Source: Verrucomicrobia bacterium Tous-C9LFEB
Lineage (GTDB): Bacteria; Acidobacteriota; Terriglobia; Terriglobales; Acidobacteriaceae
Direction: 5' to 3'
Length of the DNA: 36,709 nucleotides
Assembly: GCA_903970445.1 (NCBI GenBank)
Contig: CAJCIP010000125.1
Coordinates: forward strand, 1 to 36,709
The translations under genes were made by a program, and so were the position numbers. Position 1 is the stretch's first letter, and each line of letters opens with the position of its first letter. Positions 33,204-36,709 of the stretch are shown here, piece by piece. Under the pieces are notes generated by a model that made no database searches, was not told the DNA's origin, and saw only the letters and a list, made by a program, of their open reading frames with translations.

Positions 33204-33230
33204 GCCTGTGAAATCAAAATATTTTCAGGC
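33204..33230. other. imperfect hairpin in the PLD-AIPR gap
   Basis: GCCTG-TG-AAAT and ATTTTCAGGC pair with a 2-base bulge around an AT-rich loop. There is no T-run after it. It may be an operator or transcript processing site between the two genes; a weak promoter (TTGCAT 33247-33252, TAACAC 33270-33275, 17 apart) follows. Confidence 0.35.
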
Positions 33231-33344
33231 GACTTAACTTCATGGTTTGCATTTGAGGTCGATGTCTGCTAACACTTAACCATTCGGCGTTGTTGGTCCA
33301 CTCAAGGAGTGCGGCCGCTAAGACGACCCGAAAGGAGAAATACT

Positions 33345-34499
33345 ATGAAAACCCCTACCGTGAAAGCGGATGTTCAGTCCTTCGCTTTCGATTCCATCCG
33401 AAATATTAGTTGCTCACACGATCTTGCAAACGACCGTAAGGTACTTGTAGGCCGCGCGCGTGCGTCTCAAGTTTTGGGGCTTAGCACAGACGAGAACGTG
33501 CGTGCGTACCTCGTTGATGCTGAAGGCAAAAAGAAGAAGCGCAAAGGCGAAGTCCACAGGAAGATCGAAGACACTATCGAGAACTATCCGGAGAACTTCT
33601 GCGTTCTAAATGGCGGCATCGTGGTCGTAGCGCGCGACTATGAGATCGACGAAAAGTCGAAAACACTAACGCTGCTAAAAGCAAGTGTGATCAACGGAGC
33701 CCAAACACAAGGTGTCATCCGAGACTGCTCTCATGGTGACGAGCTTGATATCTTCGTCACGTTTGAACTGATCGTTACGAAGGACGAAGCTCTTATCTCG
33801 GAAATTTCAATCGCGCGAAACTTTCAAAATGACGTCCAAAACATATCCATCGCCGGTAGCCGTGGCGTGCTTGAAGATCTTGAGACCGCACTCCGGAAGG
33901 AAGATCCTAAGATCAAACTCCGGAAATCGGAAACAGATCGATCGGACGAGTACACCGATACAGAGAAGCTCATTCAGGTGCTCATGGCTCTTGCACCCCC
34001 CGAGGTTCTGGAAGAGTCGGAGCTTAGCGTCAGGGACAAGGCCTACACATATAGCCAAAAAGCCACATGCCTAAAAGACTTTTCGAAGGTCTACGAGGCA
34101 CAGAAAGATGAACCTTCGACCGGGCCAAATCGTCGCCTCTACGTGTTCTTTTTGGATGTAGCAGTTCAAGCGTGGGAGCTCTACGAGAAATGGAAAACAC
34201 ATCAAGGGTTCCAAGGATCAGGCCTGCGATCTCTTGAACGGGACGGAGTCAAGATCGTCGAAGTACCAGACGGGATTATCTTTCCAATCATTGCCTCTTT
34301 GTCTGTTTTTGTAAAAAAAACTGGCAAGACGTGGAGCATTCAGCAGCCCAAAGAACTCAGCGACTCAGAACTCGTCGCAGCAGCAAAAGTTGCTTACATG
34401 CAGATCGCTGGTAGTAACCCGCAGACAATGGGTAAGCGCTCAGCGTGCTATTCTTCGTTGCTTCAATTGACGACTGTTTACAGGAAACTGATCAAATAG
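33345..34499 (+). CDS. AIPR-like (abortive infection phage resistance) protein
   Basis: A 384-residue soluble protein. The central NFCVLNGGIVVVARDYEIDE (84-103) and LLKASVINGAQTQGVIRD (110-127) match the pair of motifs that mark the AIPR family (N-NG-I-V...NG-QT), and ISIARNFQNDVQNISI (165-180) the usual continuation with R-N-Q. AIPR proteins were named for abortive infection in phage-resistance plasmids; their biochemical activity was not firmly set to my knowledge. It is shorter than many members. ATG at 33345 has AAAGGAG 7 bases upstream; an upstream GTG at 33309 has none. AT-richer than the core genes. It follows the PLD-like gene and ends before a terminator-like hairpin. Confidence 0.78.
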   Translation: MKTPTVKADVQSFAFDSIRNISCSHDLANDRKVLVGRARASQVLGLSTDENVRAYLVDAEGKKKKRKGEVHRKIEDTIENYPENFCVLNGGIVVVARDYEIDEKSKTLTLLKASVINGAQTQGVIRDCSHGDELDIFVTFELIVTKDEALISEISIARNFQNDVQNISIAGSRGVLEDLETALRKEDPKIKLRKSETDRSDEYTDTEKLIQVLMALAPPEVLEESELSVRDKAYTYSQKATCLKDFSKVYEAQKDEPSTGPNRRLYVFFLDVAVQAWELYEKWKTHQGFQGSGLRSLERDGVKIVEVPDGIIFPIIASLSVFVKKTGKTWSIQQPKELSDSELVAAAKVAYMQIAGSNPQTMGKRSACYSSLLQLTTVYRKLIK

Positions 34500-34588
34500 C
34501 TAGAAGCACAGACCGCTTGTTGAGAACTTGGCAGTCGAATTTACAACCTTACTAGTCGACCTGGCACGCTCGGTAAAACCAACCAAAG

Positions 34589-34650
34589 ACAAAGCCCGGC
34601 GGCCCGCCGGGCTTTGTTGCGTTTATAGCAAACTGTCGCAGTACCTTGCC
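34589..34650 (+). repeat. hairpin-bearing repeat, copy A, also terminator of the AIPR-like gene
   Basis: AAAGCCCGGCG (34591-34601) pairs with CGCCGGGCTTT (34605-34615). The 62 bases starting ACAAAGCCCGGC and ending TTGCC align with copy B at 35148-35209, with about 14 differences by eye. A poor T-run (GTTGCGTTT) follows the stem; it lies 90 bases after the AIPR stop codon. Confidence 0.7.
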
Positions 34651-34728
34651 GGGGTATTCCCACCTTCACTTCCGAGACGAGTATTCGCAGAATATTGCTT
34701 GTACTAGCATTCAGCATTCATTCTGTTC

Positions 34729-35025
34729 CTAGGCCGCTTCAAAGCCCTCACGTTCCAGCGCCTCGGGATCGATCGATGCCGTCAGCGTGATGGCCTGCTC
34801 ATGGCCAAAGCGCGACATCACCGCGATCACATCTTCACTCGGCAGGCCGAGCCGGTTCAGCAGCGGCGTGATGCCACCCGGTTGCGTGCAGACGCGCCGC
34901 TCCGGGTCGGAAGGAATGCCCAACACGATCTCCTTCAAGCAGATCTCGGCGGAATATTTGCCAGTCAGTGTGGCTTTTGGGGTGACACGAACGGAATAGC
35001 GGTGCAGGTTGCCAGTCATGTTCAT
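34729..35025 (-). CDS. small hypothetical protein, 98 aa
   Basis: Not recognised. It starts MNMTGNLHRYSVRVTPKATL and ends in Ala-Ala; four or five beta strands (HRYSVRVTP, YSAEICLKEIVLGIPSD) precede helices (PLLNRLGLPSEDVIAVMSRF, DPEALEREGF). No signal peptide or membrane segment. ATG at 35025 is the first start near the conserved-looking part; a longer frame to 35289 covers a hairpin repeat and is unlikely. No strong ribosome site. It is divergent from gyrA and bracketed by the two copies of the hairpin repeat. Confidence 0.68.
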   Translation of the reverse strand: MNMTGNLHRYSVRVTPKATLTGKYSAEICLKEIVLGIPSDPERRVCTQPGGITPLLNRLGLPSEDVIAVMSRFGHEQAITLTASIDPEALEREGFEAA

Positions 35026-35147
35026 AGAAGACCCGTTCCGCGCTCCGCAGTTGCGTTCCCGTGGCGCGGGTAGCTGTCGCAAAGGCATGCAGGTACCCCC
35101 GCCGCGCTCTCGAAACGCTTGACACAGCCGATATAATTGAAAGTAAG

Positions 35148-35209
35148 AACAAAGCCCGGCTACCCGCCGGGCTTTGCTGCGTTCAGGGCAGACTTTCGGG
35201 GTACTTTGC
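35148..35209 (+). repeat. hairpin-bearing repeat, copy B, in the region before gyrA
   Basis: AAAGCCCGGC (35150-35159) pairs with GCCGGGCTTT (35165-35174). Same orientation as copy A at 34589-34650, with the extended match TGCGTT...GCA-ACT...GTAC-TTGCC after the stem. It lies in the 319-base gap between the small gene and gyrA, 135 bases before the gyrA start. The rest of that gap holds no gene. Confidence 0.7.
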
Positions 35210-35344
35210 CCGAACCTATCCCGAATGTTCTGAAGACTTTGCAACAAAAGTACGGGGGAGAGGGTACCCACCAGATAGACCGCTACCAAAGGCCGGTCAG
35301 GAGCACTCAGAAGGCGAATAAAAGCAGTAAAATAGATCCTGACA

Positions 35345-36709
<1,365 letters not shown>

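Noticed and set aside
35119-35136. TTGACA and TATAAT before gyrA
   Set aside because: Only 6 bases separate the two hexamers, so they cannot act as one sigma-70 promoter; either may act with another partner, but none is evident.

Overview
The window looks like a chromosome segment of a soil acidobacterium of the Terriglobia / Acidobacteriaceae type (Terriglobus, Granulicella and Edaphobacter relatives). This rests on two very large TonB-dependent receptors with an N-terminal carboxypeptidase-regulatory-like domain, a GH3 glycosidase, long secreted proteins with BNR-like and Ig-like parts, and short interspersed repeats of the kind scattered through these genomes. Overall composition is GC-rich; genes around 23.7-24.9 kb, 30.3-30.8 kb and 31.9-34.5 kb are visibly more AT-rich, which suggests acquired cargo. 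Genus-level placement is inference.

Layout. 1-2445: the tRNA-modification GTPase gene mnmE (minus), carrying an in-frame repeat insertion, divergent from a small unknown gene. 2446-10843: two TonB-dependent receptor genes (plus), each preceded by a textbook sigma-54 -24/-12 promoter, flanking cobO (minus). 10844-13845: a minus-strand housekeeping cluster transcribed CHAD protein -> nadD -> rsfS -> rlmH, with a degenerate direct repeat between rsfS and rlmH. 13849-15832: a GH3 glycosidase broken by two single-base frameshifts. 16082-19569: a GAF-PAS-PAS-(degenerate GGDEF)-EAL protein followed by a PilZ-like protein, a plausible c-di-GMP pair. 19620-21253: a DNA methyltransferase whose C-terminal Mrr-like part is cut off by a frameshift. 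21489-23160: two tandem paralogous Gly/Tyr-rich secreted proteins sharing a leader.

23662-24883: a two-gene AT-richer unit (unknown small protein plus a putative PD-(D/E)XK nuclease). 25172-29817: a secreted BNR/DUF1906 protein, an outer-membrane beta-barrel protein and a rhomboid protease. 29865-30706: a PIN-domain toxin with an unrelated-looking partner in a 4-nt overlapping operon. 30923-31861: a secreted PEGA-domain protein. 31909-34499: a phospholipase-D-like protein and an AIPR-like (abortive infection) protein, the best candidate for an undescribed defence module. 34729-35025: a small unknown gene, bracketed by two copies of a hairpin repeat. 35345-end: the 5' part of gyrA.

Three genes-worth of signals stand out: the matching sigma-54 promoters of the two receptors, the PLD-AIPR pair, and the methyltransferase-nuclease fusion with its frameshift. 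All three frameshifts in the window are consistent with loss of one base, so assembly error must be excluded before calling any of these genes dead.
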